Shown: positions 28,662 to 39,663, numbered from the stretch's first letter. The stretch is DNA of 64,000 nucleotides from Acanthacorydalis orientalis (GCA_034766995.1 CM068313.1:32563496-32627495); one strand, 5' to 3'. Numbers and translations are program-made. The notes: generated by a model from the letters alone, not told the origin.

Positions 28662-29080
28662 TCTTCTTCGATGCCGCTACAGCCCAAATCGAACCTTGGC
28701 CTCCTCAATTTTCTGCCTCCATACATTTCTATGCCTGGCAGTCCTTCTCCAATTTTTTACTTCTAACAGTTCCACTACATAGTGGTCGTTTCCATTAAAT
28801 CTATCCAGTGTCCGAGGCTTGTTTTGAGGTTTCGTTACATTTGTTGTTATACTAGGTGGGGTCGTTAACCCCACGTCCAACCCTCTTTTCGGAGAACCGT
28901 TCGCCCGCTCTCGCTAGCCCTGATCCCTCTCGCCATCGGGGTTACCCGATCTTGTGAGGTTACAAGGGTTACAAGGGTTAACCACTTGGAGGTGAGAGTC
29001 GGAATTGGGTAAGAGAGGCTATGCGACGCTAACTGGAGTCGGCGTCATGTTGTACGCATGTATTACTCCATTTTAACCCC
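28662..29080 (-). mobile_element. internally deleted non-LTR retrotransposon (LINE)
   Basis: About 419 bp, GC-rich against its surroundings, flanked by 12-bp direct repeats. Read on the minus strand, it starts with a GC-rich 5' part (29,080 to about 28,830) containing an in-frame Met-Asp-Val-Gly-Leu start. It then joins directly to the extreme C-terminus of a reverse-transcriptase ORF (residues like VVELLEVKNW and WRQKIEEAK) with its stop at 28,677-28,679, and ends in a short GAA repeat. The 3' part is clearly homologous to the fragment at 31,638-31,905. The central endonuclease and RT domains are missing, so this is a non-autonomous 'head plus tail' copy. The paired duplications indicate it inserted in this shortened form. 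Confidence 0.7.
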
Positions 29081-29092
29081 TTTAATTTCATT
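29081..29092. repeat. target-site duplication, right copy
   Basis: Same 12 bases as at 28,650-28,661. Confidence 0.65.
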
Positions 29093-29501
29093 CCATTTAC
29101 AGTTACATACGAGTATATAATCGTTTTAAAAAAAAAATTAAATGCATAAAAAATAATGTGAATAAGTGACCAAAGAATAGAATAAATTCAGAAAAAATAA
29201 GAATTACAAATATAATAAGAAGAATGAAGAATTTTAAATAGTTATTTTAAAAGAAAAGATAAAACTAACCTTCATCGTTGTTAACAATAACAATATCAAC
29301 ATTAACAGACATTATTAATTTCAAGGAAAGAAATATTAAAAGATTAACAAAACATCGAATGGAGAGCACACGAATATCGTAATTGTACTGAAAATATATT
29401 AAAAGATACTTATTCGTTCAAAATTAGAAGAAATCAAAAAAAGTCGTCGAAGATTGTCAAAAGCTGAAGATAAATGTACATGCACGTATACACACACAAG
29501 C

Positions 29502-29542
<41 letters not shown>

Positions 29543-29842
29543 GTGTGTATGTGTGTATGTTTGTGTATCTTATTTACAATTTTATCAATTATCATAAACG
29601 TAAACATTCATTAATTTTTAATTGATTCAAACGAATTGAATCAAAAATACAAAATTGTAAATAAATAAAAATCTTTAATTAGATGTTAATATTTCACTGT
29701 TTAAATAATAGTTATTATAAAACAAAATCAAGTGTACTAATTCACATTTATAATTAATAAAGTAACATTTAAAACAATAAAATGAATGTCTGTGGTAAGT
29801 ATATATAACTTTTAAACTGTTCTAAAAACATTTTTCAGTATT

Positions 29843-30040
29843 TCACACATAGCAATAGTTAATATGTTTAACGTGACATTCATGTCGTACACTATTGTTT
29901 CCAAGCAAGTGAAAAATAATTCCGTTTCTATTGTCAGACTTATTCCATTCAATCAGGTAATCGTCGTCGTTCAACGTGACATTCAATACCAAATAAAAGC
30001 TTCGATCGAGTGCTACTTGAACGTTAGTAGTTGATAACAT
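29843..30040 (-). CDS. hypothetical 65-aa ORF, unassigned
   Basis: An ATG-initiated frame of 65 codons in a patch less AT-rich than its surroundings. The predicted peptide has a mixed, protein-like composition (segments such as LVLNVTLNDDDY and EWNKSDNRNG), no signal peptide and no clear membrane segment. A 12-base direct repeat, AACGTGACATTC, lies within it on the plus strand at about 29,872 and 29,971; it also explains the repeated Asn-Val-Thr/Cys-His-Val coding. It could be an exon of an unrecognised gene, a transposon remnant or chance. No splice context settles this. Confidence 0.2.
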   Translation of the reverse strand: MLSTTNVQVALDRSFYLVLNVTLNDDDYLIEWNKSDNRNGIIFHLLGNNSVRHECHVKHINYCYV

Positions 30041-30631
30041 TTCTCTCTCTTTCAGATATTTTCAATTAAAATGTTGTTTCTACATCCACGTATTTTCTTT
30101 GTTTATAAAATTAGTTACAAGTAACGTGTTTTGTTCATTTTAATCTCAGCATTCTCTATAAACGTTATATTTGTTATTCCTTGTTATTTTTAGTACATCA
30201 AACAACAATAGGTTTTAAATATATAATTGTATTAAAAGTAGATTGCATATAATTTAAACAAAAGTCATAAAGACTGATTTAGAATATCTTATTTTCATAT
30301 GTTTTTTTATTTGACACTAACACAAAAACATTTGTTTACAATAATGTATCATAATTATGTCTTAAATAAAAATATAAACAAGCAATCTTTAAAATAATAT
30401 ATAATAATAAGTGAAAATATTTATGATAAAACTATATAGGTGTATATGAAAAATTCATTATCAAAACAATTTATAAAAATCATAAACCAAACATTGAGCT
30501 AAAAATAAACTTTTTCATTTACGTTACATTAACTAATTTGTTACTTTGAACTTATTGTCTAAATGAATCGTCTTACAATTTTAACATTTTAAATACTAAT
30601 AAACTCATTTTTATTTCATTTCATTTCATAC

Positions 30632-30751
<120 letters not shown>

Positions 30752-31332
30752 ATTTTAATTATTTATTTACATAAAATTATTATATAAATGAAATACTATT
30801 AACTAAACATGTTAAATATATACCCGCCAGTAAAACTAAATTCGAAAGAAGACTTAAATTTTAAAATATACATAATTTTTTATCAAGTGTTTCTTTTAAA
30901 TGACATTTTTTATAAAGTTTACTTTATCGTTCGTTAATACTTCTACTATTAAAAAAATATTTTTTAATCAAATTCATTTCAAAAGAAAAAATAAATTAAT
31001 ATTTAATATAAAGGTAATATTAAATATAAATCAAATTTGCAATAAAATCATTAAAACACTCTTTTTTTAAATAAATCATGCAGAAAATTCTCATTTTTCA
31101 GATATGTTTTTAAACAGATGCACACAAAAAATGTGTATACAAACATCGCTATTCATATATCCATTTAGCGGATAAATATATGAAGCGGATATTCATGACA
31201 AAGAGAACTACTTTCAGAAAAACAGATAACAAAATATTAATTATCATATATCCATCCAATAATCTTCCTTTTCTGTTCTTTATATAAGTGCCACTGGCTT
31301 TTAACACTGTTGAAGTTTTAAAGAATTTTCTG

Positions 31333-31549
31333 TTACATTTTACTGTCCAAATTATTCAGTGCTTCATTTTTGCATGTGTTATACGACACAACACCTTCCC
31401 CCAACGCTGAAAAAATTATTCCCACGGCTTCAGTAGCATTTTTTTCAACTGAAATGCGTAAAGTATACAATGCTTTATATGCTGCTTTTCGGACGCCATC
31501 TTGCTCACTACTCTTTTCTGAGGTTATGTTAACTGCTTGGGTAAGATGA
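31333..31549 (-). CDS. candidate last exon of an unknown gene (about 71 codons)
   Basis: A TTTTAG acceptor at about 31,550-31,551 opens a frame that ends at TAA 31,333-31,335. The encoded segment looks like genuine protein: amphipathic, helical, with balanced charge (HLTQAVNITSEKSSEQDG, then VRKAAYKALYTLRISVEK), a glycine-bearing stretch (ALGEGVVSYNTC) and a single Cys near the end. It is unlike the Tyr/Ile/Lys/Asn-rich noise of this DNA. The exon starts with the third base of a codon. I found no upstream exon with a matching phase; a LINE fragment sits immediately upstream at 31.64-31.9 kb. It may be the tail of a gene, possibly a secreted helical protein, or a pseudogene broken by the insertion. 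Family not recognised. Confidence 0.4.
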
Positions 31550-31637
31550 CTAAAATATATAGTATTTTTAAATATTAAGTTTGGCAATTCAAAATCTTAA
31601 AACTATCAGAAAATATTTTAAATTAAAACGATTTTAA

Positions 31638-31905
31638 TTCTTCTTCTTCTTCGATGGCACTACAGCCGAAATCGAGACTGAGCCTCCACAATTTTCTGCC
31701 TCCAGACATCCCTCTGACTGGTAGTCCTTCTAAGTTCCTTACTCTCAACAATTCCACTACATCCTTCTCTACATTGTCCATCCATCTGAGCCTTGGTTTG
31801 CCCACAGGTATTCTTCCGCCTCGTCCATCCAAGGCCCTTTTTGGTACCTTGAGTCCGGCATCTGCTCAAAGTAGCTTGCCTATCGCAGGCGGAGAAACGC
31901 ATTGA
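31638..31905 (-). mobile_element. 5'-truncated LINE fragment, same family as 28.7 kb
   Basis: The minus strand encodes the typical end of a non-LTR retrotransposon polyprotein: a GKPRLRWMDNVEKDVVELL segment and then, in another frame, RDVWRQKIVEAQSRFRL and the stop at 31,660-31,662. A GAA-rich tail follows to about 31,638. One frameshift separates the two parts, so it is dead. The match to the 28.66-28.8 kb copy is high across the last ~120 bp, proving a repeat family. No clear target-site duplication was found. Confidence 0.8.
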
Positions 31906-33960
31906 AACTGAAGCTGTTGTCTCTTATATCGAACGAAATTACTCTTCAAACTGCTGTCGTGTATATATATATATATATACTGCAACCACGATTTACACAA
32001 TCTCAAATTACTTATTTGAAAAGTCTTTAATTACAAAAATGAGAAAAAATCCACTTTTATTGGCCGAACTCGATCATTTTTAGTTTGATATTCATTGCCT
32101 ACTTTGCAGAAATATTCTTCTAATTATCGCGTAATGAATTTTCATAAACGTTTTTTAATTTACGCAGCTTAGAAACATAGCCCATACAGGCTCTAAATTT
32201 AGTTGAAGATGCCAGACATTCCAAAACTAGAAGTTGAGGCCACACTAAAATGATTTCAAAGAACAGACACTAGTTAAACAACGAATCAATGAGATCACAG
32301 ATATAAAGACTTGTAATTACATTTTATTCAATTAACATTATTGCTTAAACACGGCGAAAAATATTTACATGATCAACGTATTTATAATTGATTAGGATCG
32401 TGTTATTTTTCAAATAACGCGATATTTCCAGCTAGTTCATAAAAGACAAAGTAAATGAAGCATTTGCCTCGGGAGCCCTATTAAATAAACATACAAAAAA
32501 TGCAAGTAATTATACAGTACAATGATGCTAAAATGAAGTAAAAACAAAGAAATATATGACCGTAATTTTATAACTGGCTTAGACGCTAAAAGAACTGGTT
32601 ATTGCTCTGATTGCTAGGAAATCTGGTAACCATTTAATAAAATATTTATTTCCAATGGAATTCCAATTGGAAATTGTAACATGGAAAACTTACAAAAAGT
32701 TATCTTTTGCTTATAATTTGTACACTTAGATAAGTTCTTTCAATACACAACTATTTAAATATTCTAGAAATAAGATTCAGTAACTAATTACATATAAAAT
32801 AACAATAATGAAAAATGTCATTTTCTCTGAACTAGACAAAATGAACTGGGTTACAAATTGTTTTTAATTGATTTATATAATTAAAAGGATAAAATGTTAC
32901 TCTCACAATATCTTAGCAGTGATCCATGAATTCAAAAATCTTGATCATTGACTAAAATAAAAACATATACTCATTACAACCAAGTATATCAAACTTTTAA
33001 AAAGTAAATATTAAATAAACAGATCAAGCCTTTCTTGTTAATATCAAAATATTTTATACAAATACAGAACATACAAATGACAATAGATATTTTTATTTAT
33101 TTATTGTAAGTATACATTGGTATAGAAAATACAAAATGTAAAAAAATATTGAACAAAAATATAATTACTGATTTTTCTTATCAAAAGCAAAAACTAAACT
33201 ATCTCTAAGATAGATAGATATAAAAAGATAGATATAAAGGTACATTACCGCATTTTTTGGTTTATAAAAATGAGATTCACATAAAATGGAAATATTAACA
33301 GTCCAAATTTAAAGAATTATGACATTAATATATTCTCTTACTAACTGTAGATTCAGTTAGTAAATTTACTTATTCAAATATATTTCTATCAAAATGTAAA
33401 AATACATGAAAACACCTTACTACAAAACTGAATCAAATATTATTTTCTCAAGTACACAACAATATGGCTGCATTTTAAAGCTTCGTAAAAAAATAAATAA
33501 CTAAAATAAAACTCTGCTAGAAATAAATAATAATCAAATGTTATAAACCAATTTTAAAATCATTAATTAAATTTAAAAAAAAAAACCTCTGTTAAAAACA
33601 AAAATGATCATTATTTGATTTTTTAAGTAAATAATAACTACACTAATTTGTCATGGAACTTAAATAATACAAAGAAAAAATTAATCTTCTTAATTGAAAA
33701 TAAAAGTATTGACAATGAAACCTATTTTTTTGATTATTTAGCAAACAATTTGAACAATTTATATTTTTTTTTAATACTTTAATCTCAAATAGATATATAT
33801 TTGAATATTATGAGTGATATTATTATATAACAATTTATTGACTGAATATCAAAGATCAATAACTATAAACATTTAAAAAAACACAATTCAAATCTAAAAA
33901 TGATTACTATTATAACATTTAAAGTTAAAACAGTCACATTTTTAAAGATTACAGTCAATT
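31906..33960. other. AT-rich intergenic DNA downstream of calumenin
   Basis: A short (AT)n array lies near 31,962. A minus-strand open stretch at about 32,120-32,244, preceded by a TTTTAG acceptor-like site, looks faintly protein-like but has no matching donor. A short plus-strand ATG frame overlaps it. The rest is AT-rich with no gene seen. The distal 3' UTR of calumenin may extend in from the right. Confidence 0.6.
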
Positions 33961-33969
33961 ACTTATGTA

Positions 33970-33975
33970 TTTATT
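33970..33975 (-). terminator. candidate polyadenylation signal of calumenin
   Basis: AATAAA on the minus strand about 150 bp after the calumenin stop. Other hexamers exist farther downstream. Confidence 0.4.
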
Positions 33976-34123
33976 AATCTAATTCTAAAATATATTTGGT
34001 TATTTAGTCTGAACAGGAATCAACTTCAGGCTAGAAATAGATGTACTACATTAGAGTATAAAAATAATTTGATTGCCTACAAAAAATTAAGATTAAAATC
34101 AGCCTCATAAAGCACTTAACATG

Positions 34124-34904
34124 TTAAAATTCATCATGCCTTGCAAGAGCTTCTCCAAAATCAGTTGCCTGTGAACCAACAAACAAATCGTATTTGTTTA
34201 ATATCTCTTCTTTTGTTAACTGCTGATCAGCATCAGCATCAGCCTCATAAATTAAATGTCTCGATTCGGCTTCTGCATGATCAAAATCTGGTGGTATAAT
34301 CCAATTTTTAACTTCTTCCAAATTTAAATAGTTATCATTATCTTTATCTCTGTAAGTACTGAACTGTTCTCTTTCAGATTTAACCCAATCTGGTTCTATC
34401 TCACCTTCACTTCCTCTATACATATCACCAATATATTCTTCTAAAGATATTTTACCATCTTTATCTTTGTCTAAATCTTCCATCGTTTCAAGAACTATAA
34501 TGTCTTTCATGTGTTCAGTTTCTTCAGGATGCAAAAATGCAGTGAATTCTTCTCTTGTTAATGAATCATCACCATCTTTATCAGCAACAGACCATCTTCT
34601 TCTATCCCGTTTTAACATATTTTTGTAAGAAAAAACATCATCTTCTTTTTCTAAATCACTACCCAACTTCGCATCATCTATCTCTATATCATCTAAAAAT
34701 CCGTACACGTTTTTTTTATATTCTTCCCATGTTATCGATGGCTTATTATCAGGATTCTGTTGTTTGTACTGTCTATCAACATCTTCCATTATATACCGTT
34801 TTTGTGTATATTTAATCCAATCTTTCAGCTCTTCATGAGATACAAAACCATTTTTATCTTTATCAATTTTATCTACTATTAGCCTAAAATTAAAAACACA
34901 TATT

Positions 34905-34936
<32 letters not shown>

Positions 34937-35385
34937 GTATAAATTAAAATCCCATTAATACAATTATCATAATACAATTAAAATAGCATATGAGTATACG
35001 AGTATATGAGCATATTAGCATATTAGCATATATAGCTATATTGCTTATATAGTATAGCATATTATGAGCATTATTTTCACTAAAAATCAAATGAAAACAA
35101 AAAGTTTTTAACTGAAATAAATACAAATAAAAAATAAATTACAAATTTTCAACAAACTTACTCTAGTCTTCTCCGGCTTTCTTCTGGTGATAGTTGATCA
35201 AATGTTTTTGCATCTTCGCCCAAAAAGGCTTCATGATCATATTCCGGATTATGATGCTCATTACGAAAATGTTCTTGATTACTTAAATCATGATTTAAAA
35301 CTCGATCTTTCTTTTCGTCAGGTTTAGGTATAGCAACAGCAATCGTACCCAATAAAAACAATAAAACTCCTAATTGACTCATCAT
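34124..35385 (-). CDS. Calu: calumenin (CREC-family ER calcium-binding protein)
   Basis: Two coding exons, 35,385-35,162 and 34,883-34,124, joined across a GTAAGT donor and TTTTAG acceptor within a Glu codon. Total 327 residues, close to the usual 315-330. An N-terminal signal peptide (hydrophobic [14 protein letters not shown], residues 5-18) and a C-terminal HDEF ER-retrieval signal (324-327) place it in the ER/secretory lumen. Six EF-hand loops are visible: 82-93, 118-129 (degenerate, with Pro), 176-187, 213-224, 254-265 and 290-301. This is the CREC layout (calumenin/reticulocalbin; the Drosophila counterpart is known as scf). The family binds Ca2+ with low affinity and acts as a chaperone/regulator in the secretory pathway. 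HDEF rather than HDEL favours calumenin over reticulocalbin. It is divergent from USP12/46. Confidence in identity is high. Confidence 0.95.
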
Positions 35386-35401
35386 GTTAACACGAAATAT
35401 T

Positions 35402-35505
35402 CTAAAAATACGAAATTAAATATTTACTGTAATTTGGAACAACCAACTTATATTTACACGATAAACACAGAGAAACATCGAACAGTGACGTGTACCAATA
35501 CTTAC
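35402..35505 (-). other. candidate 5'-UTR intron of calumenin
   Basis: On the minus strand an excellent donor, GTAAGTATTG, begins at 35,505. An acceptor, TATTTTTAG, ends at 35,402, only 16 bases before the start codon. Intron length would be 104 bp. The 5' non-coding exon and transcription start would then lie to the right of 35,506. Confidence 0.55.
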
Positions 35506-35824
35506 TTTGTAACTCCCTCTGACCACATCATCATACTGAAGTTTGAAGATATTTAATCATTCCAGAACAAATACTGGACCAAATCTTAAAATGAATTTAC
35601 CACACATTTACTTAACTCTGCATATCAAATCTAAATAGTTGACTGATAAGTACATAAATATTTCTGTCAGTCTGTGAGTGAGATAAATAATATCATTACA
35701 CACATAAACGCTGGTGAGTTGCAGTCACCTACCAGCAAATGTTTAATTGTTTTTAAATGATTTATAGCATACAGTTAATAAATTCAATATAAAGATTAAT
35801 AACAATTCCATCCAAGCTTGTACA

Positions 35825-35959
<135 letters not shown>

Positions 35960-36470
35960 TCCGATTTTTTTAATTTATTAGTTTTAACTTTTTCAAAAAT
36001 ATCTTACTGGTCGGCGCAATTAACAATCTAATTATTTCAGATAAAAAAAGTATTATTTGATAACTGAAAAAAAATAATTGATATTTAAATTTATATCTAA
36101 TGCACCTTGAGATATTTTTCCATTGTCATTTAATTCATATATGTATATCTGTGATCTACTGACTAATGACAATATCCCAAAATGAAAGTTTTTAATCATT
36201 TCAATAATAACTTAATTATTATTTCTTGTATTAATAAAAATATATCAAAATAATTTAGTATTTAAAATATATAAAATCAATTATAGCAGAAAGGAATCGC
36301 TACAAAATACATAATTGAAATGCATTAAAAAACTGATAAATGAATGAATTAAATCCATGTTTGCTACATATAAATACAACGAATTACAACTATATAATAA
36401 GTTAAATATCTGGAAAATAAAAATAAACAATTTTGTTCGAATTTGATGTTGGCGACATCGTTAATTAACT
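35960..36470. promoter_or_regulatory. divergent intergenic interval, calumenin / USP12-46
   Basis: The two genes are transcribed away from each other from about 35.5 and 36.5 kb, so this interval should hold the USP12/46 promoter and perhaps shared elements. No TATA box or named motif stands out in the AT-rich sequence. Confidence 0.3.
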
Positions 36471-36544
36471 TGCAAACATGAGTGCAGACGTAACAAAATA
36501 TAAAATAATTTATATACGTTAATTGAATAATTAATTTTAATTTA

Positions 36545-36925
36545 ATGGGCCTACTTTGGAAAAATGGTAAGAAATAAAGTATTTAATGAAAATAATGTAT
36601 TTGCGTTTTTGTGAACGCCATTATTTAATAACCTAACATATTCTTGTACATTATTGTTCTTTTAAATATTTTCATGTGTATTAGAAATATGGTTTTCAAT
36701 AAATATACAAAATTTTGATTGACATCTTTTATATAATTTTTTATATTTTATAATTGGCTACTCATTTTCAATAATAAATATTGGAATTAATTAATAGAAT
36801 CACATCTTAAGAATTTCTTTAATGATAATAAAAACATTAAATTTAATTATATATGTTTTTAGGGTGCAAATATATCCCAACTAGAACGGGATATTGGATC
36901 TGATCAGTTTCCACCAAATGAACAT
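36545..36925 (+). promoter_or_regulatory. upstream ORF overlapping the USP12/46 start
   Basis: An ATG at 36,545, 19 bases before the main ATG and in a different frame, crosses the first intron (36,567-36,862) and runs about 20 codons to a TGA in exon 2. Because it overlaps the main start, it would reduce initiation there unless skipped by leaky scanning. Another short uORF starts at 36,478 (14 codons) if the 5' UTR extends that far. Confidence 0.4.
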
Positions 36926-38596
36926 TATTTTGGTTTGGTAAATGTAAGTAAAAGGAATATTGTTTAATAAATAGTTATGTAAATGAATCATTTTATAATA
37001 AGTAAATTTTGCTTCCAGTTTGGTAATACATGTTACAGTAATTCTGTATTACAAGCACTATATTTTTGTAAACCATTCCGTGAAAAAGTACTTGAATACA
37101 AAGCAAAAAATAAACGAACAAAGGAAACGTTGTTGACATGTTTAGCTGATTTATTTTACAGTATAGCAACGCAGAAAAAAAAAGTTGGTTCAATAGCACC
37201 TAAAAAGTTTATTGCTAGACTTAGAAAAGAAAAAGGTACATATTTTATATATTAATTGAGATATGTGATAATAAACAGTAATTTATTATAGAGGAATTTG
37301 ACAATTATATGCAACAAGATGCTCATGAGTTCTTGAACTTTTTAATTAATCACATCAATGAGTTAATTTTAGGTAAGTGGACATTTACATCAGTGTAAAC
37401 GATTGTTATGTAAATAGATAACATGGTTTATTTCAATATTGATAAAAATATAATTTTCAGCGGAAAGACATCAGAGTTCTTCAAAGATTAAAATAAGTGG
37501 TATTGAAAATGGAAATTCCAACAACCCACCTCCAGAACCTACGTGGGTTCATGAAATATTTCAAGTAATTTTAAATGGAATTCAGTATAATTTATACAAT
37601 TACAAACTTTTTGTTATTTCTAGGGAATTCTAACCAGTGAAACTAGATGTCTTTGTTGTGAAACAGTTAGCAGCAAAGATGAAAATTTTTTCGATCTTCA
37701 AGTAGATATTGATCAAAATACAAGCATAACACATTGTTTAAGATGTTTTAGTAACACAGAAACATTATGTGGAGATAATAAATTTAAATGTGATAACTGC
37801 TGTAGTTATCAAGAAGCTCAGAAAAGAATGCGTGTCAAAAAGTTGCCTATGATTCTTGCCCTTCATCTTAAACGATTTAAATATATGGAACAGTACAATA
37901 GACATATTAAAGTATCACATAGAGTTGTTTTCCCACTCGAATTACGATTATTTAATACGGTATAGTTGATGTTATTAAAATCAGTTCTGATATATATATA
38001 TATATATATATACTTACTATTATTAAGAATATTAATACAAATAATAGTTATCATTTAGAATACTATTAAGTATCAAATATCATAAATGTATTTTTAAAAG
38101 TGAACACATAACATTTTGTTACAAATGTTAAGTATGAATTTTGAAATTAAAATAACTTTTAGTCTGATGATGCTGTGAATCCTGATAGACTATATGATCT
38201 TGTTGCGGTTGTAATACATTGTGGCAGTGGCCCAAATCGAGGGCATTATATCAGTATTGTTAAAAGCCATGGTTTTTGGTTGCTTTTCGATGATGATATG
38301 GTTGATGTAAGAAGTTTTTAAAATAATTATTGTTTTGATTTCAATTATTTTATAACATTTAATGTTCATTCTATATTCATGAATTAAGTTTGAATAAAAA
38401 AGAGATTTATTTTTTGTATAAGTGAAAAGTATACATTAATTATTAATATTTAGTATATATAAATGTACAAATTCCATGATTCCAGAAAATTGATGCATCT
38501 ACAATAGAAGACTTCTACGGGCTTACGTCTGATATTCAAAAATCTTCCGAAACTGGTTATATATTATTTTATCAGTCAAAAGATTTAGGTATTTAG
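36564..38596 (+). CDS. Usp12-46: ubiquitin carboxyl-terminal hydrolase 12/46
   Basis: Eight coding segments: 36,564-36,566 (ATG alone), 36,863-36,943, 37,019-37,235, 37,292-37,372, 37,461-37,564, 37,624-37,959, 38,163-38,306 and 38,486-38,596, all with GT/AG borders and matching phases, giving 358 residues. This is a USP-family (C19) cysteine protease that removes ubiquitin; family members work with the WD-repeat activators WDR48/UAF1 and WDR20. Visible catalytic elements: Cys33 in GNTCYSN, His302 in GPNRGHYIS, and the acidic DDD at 317-319 after FWLLF. A zinc-binding pair is seen as CLCC and CDNC in exon 6. The start is the third-last base group of exon 1; an in-frame TAA lies 15 bp upstream, so the protein begins Met-Gly-Ala-Asn and lacks the 11-15 extra N-terminal residues of the human proteins. 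One change in a normally conserved stretch is Cys for Asp in [11 protein letters not shown]. Confidence 0.96.
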
Positions 38597-38686
38597 ACAA
38601 ATTCGTTTATACGAGTAAATTTTTATCTAAGATTAGTTTATTTATCGAATGAAGAATTTTAGAGTAATTTTATAAAAGTTTTACAA

Positions 38687-38692
38687 AATAAA
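38687..38692 (+). terminator. candidate polyadenylation signal of USP12/46
   Basis: AATAAA about 90 bp after the stop codon. Confidence 0.5.
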
Positions 38693-39283
38693 AAGTAGTC
38701 AATGAAGAAAATAATGTGTATATACATGTGTGTGTATATATGTTTATACTCACATACATATACATGCTTGTTAAAAGCTCATCAATGTACATTTCCATTT
38801 TTTCATGTTATATTAAGTATGTTCCTTTATTTTATGATTCTTTGTAAATATATTGTAATAAAGAACTTTTATTATAAATTAGAATGTTACATATGTGTTT
38901 TATCTTTCTATATATAAAAAATAATTCCATCGTAAAATTTCCTAAAAACATTTATTTTCCCTGTAGATCACTACTTCGCAACGCTGCTCCCCTCTACCAG
39001 TAGCATGTTTATTATTTCCGTTCCTGATCATCAATGATGGGTTGATGGATGTGTAGTTTCTGTTCTGATTGGTTGACATCAGTCATACATGTAACTCACA
39101 GTGTATGACAAATATATATGATTTCAATGCAAAACTGATTACATTTATTCAGAATATTGAATTCACTGAAGCTTTAAAAAACTCATTACATATTTTAATT
39201 TTTACATTTTTTTTCAACAAACATTTTACACAGATTATTAATGTTTTTTGTTACAGGAGAGCGAACATAGCAAGTAAGGAACA

Positions 39284-39292
39284 GCGCCCTCT
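39284..39292 (-). promoter_or_regulatory. CTCF-core-like motif
   Basis: The minus strand reads AGAGGGCGC, an exact fit to the AGRKGGCGC core known for CTCF. It lies between two convergent genes. Confidence 0.35.
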
Positions 39293-39638
39293 GGTTTTTA
39301 AAACAAGCAATTTTAGTATTTTGTCAATAAACAATAACAATTCTTATTAAAAGTGAAAAACGACAATGCATTTAATAAAAGTATATGAAATCAATGCAAT
39401 ATCAAAACATTAACAAAGATAATCAAAAACAAATTAAGCCATAATGCCTACACTATTTGTTCATAAAACTAATATTTTAACATTATTAAGAATGCTGATG
39501 GGCAAACATTTTGCTAAATTCATAATAGATTAAGTTATTTACTAAAATGAATAGTTAACTCTACGAAAAATATACAATACAATATGTGAGTAAGAGGTCT
39601 TCAAATAATATGAATAAACATTTATCTTTTGTAGTAAT

Positions 39639-39644
39639 TTTATT
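39639..39644 (-). terminator. polyadenylation signal of RpL21
   Basis: AATAAA on the minus strand, 20 bases after the RpL21 stop; the short 3' UTR suits a ribosomal protein gene. Confidence 0.6.
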
Positions 39645-39663
39645 TACTTATTATGTAAAAATT

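Larger units (their letters stand above)
38600..39638. other. convergent intergenic region between USP12/46 and RpL21
   Basis: Contains the USP12/46 3' UTR and a less AT-rich patch at 38,965-39,095, which includes CCCTCTACCAGTA and an ATTGG (CCAAT-box like) element. A CTCF-core-like GCGCCCTCT lies at 39,284-39,292. The open frame at 39.07-39.35 kb shows no recognisable protein. Confidence 0.5.

Noticed and set aside
28920..28990. Possible telomere-like GGGTTA repeats
   Set aside because: Only two or three irregular units inside a LINE; insect telomeres use TTAGG.
34555..34815. Plus-strand frame inside calumenin
   Set aside because: Shadow of the EF-hand exon.
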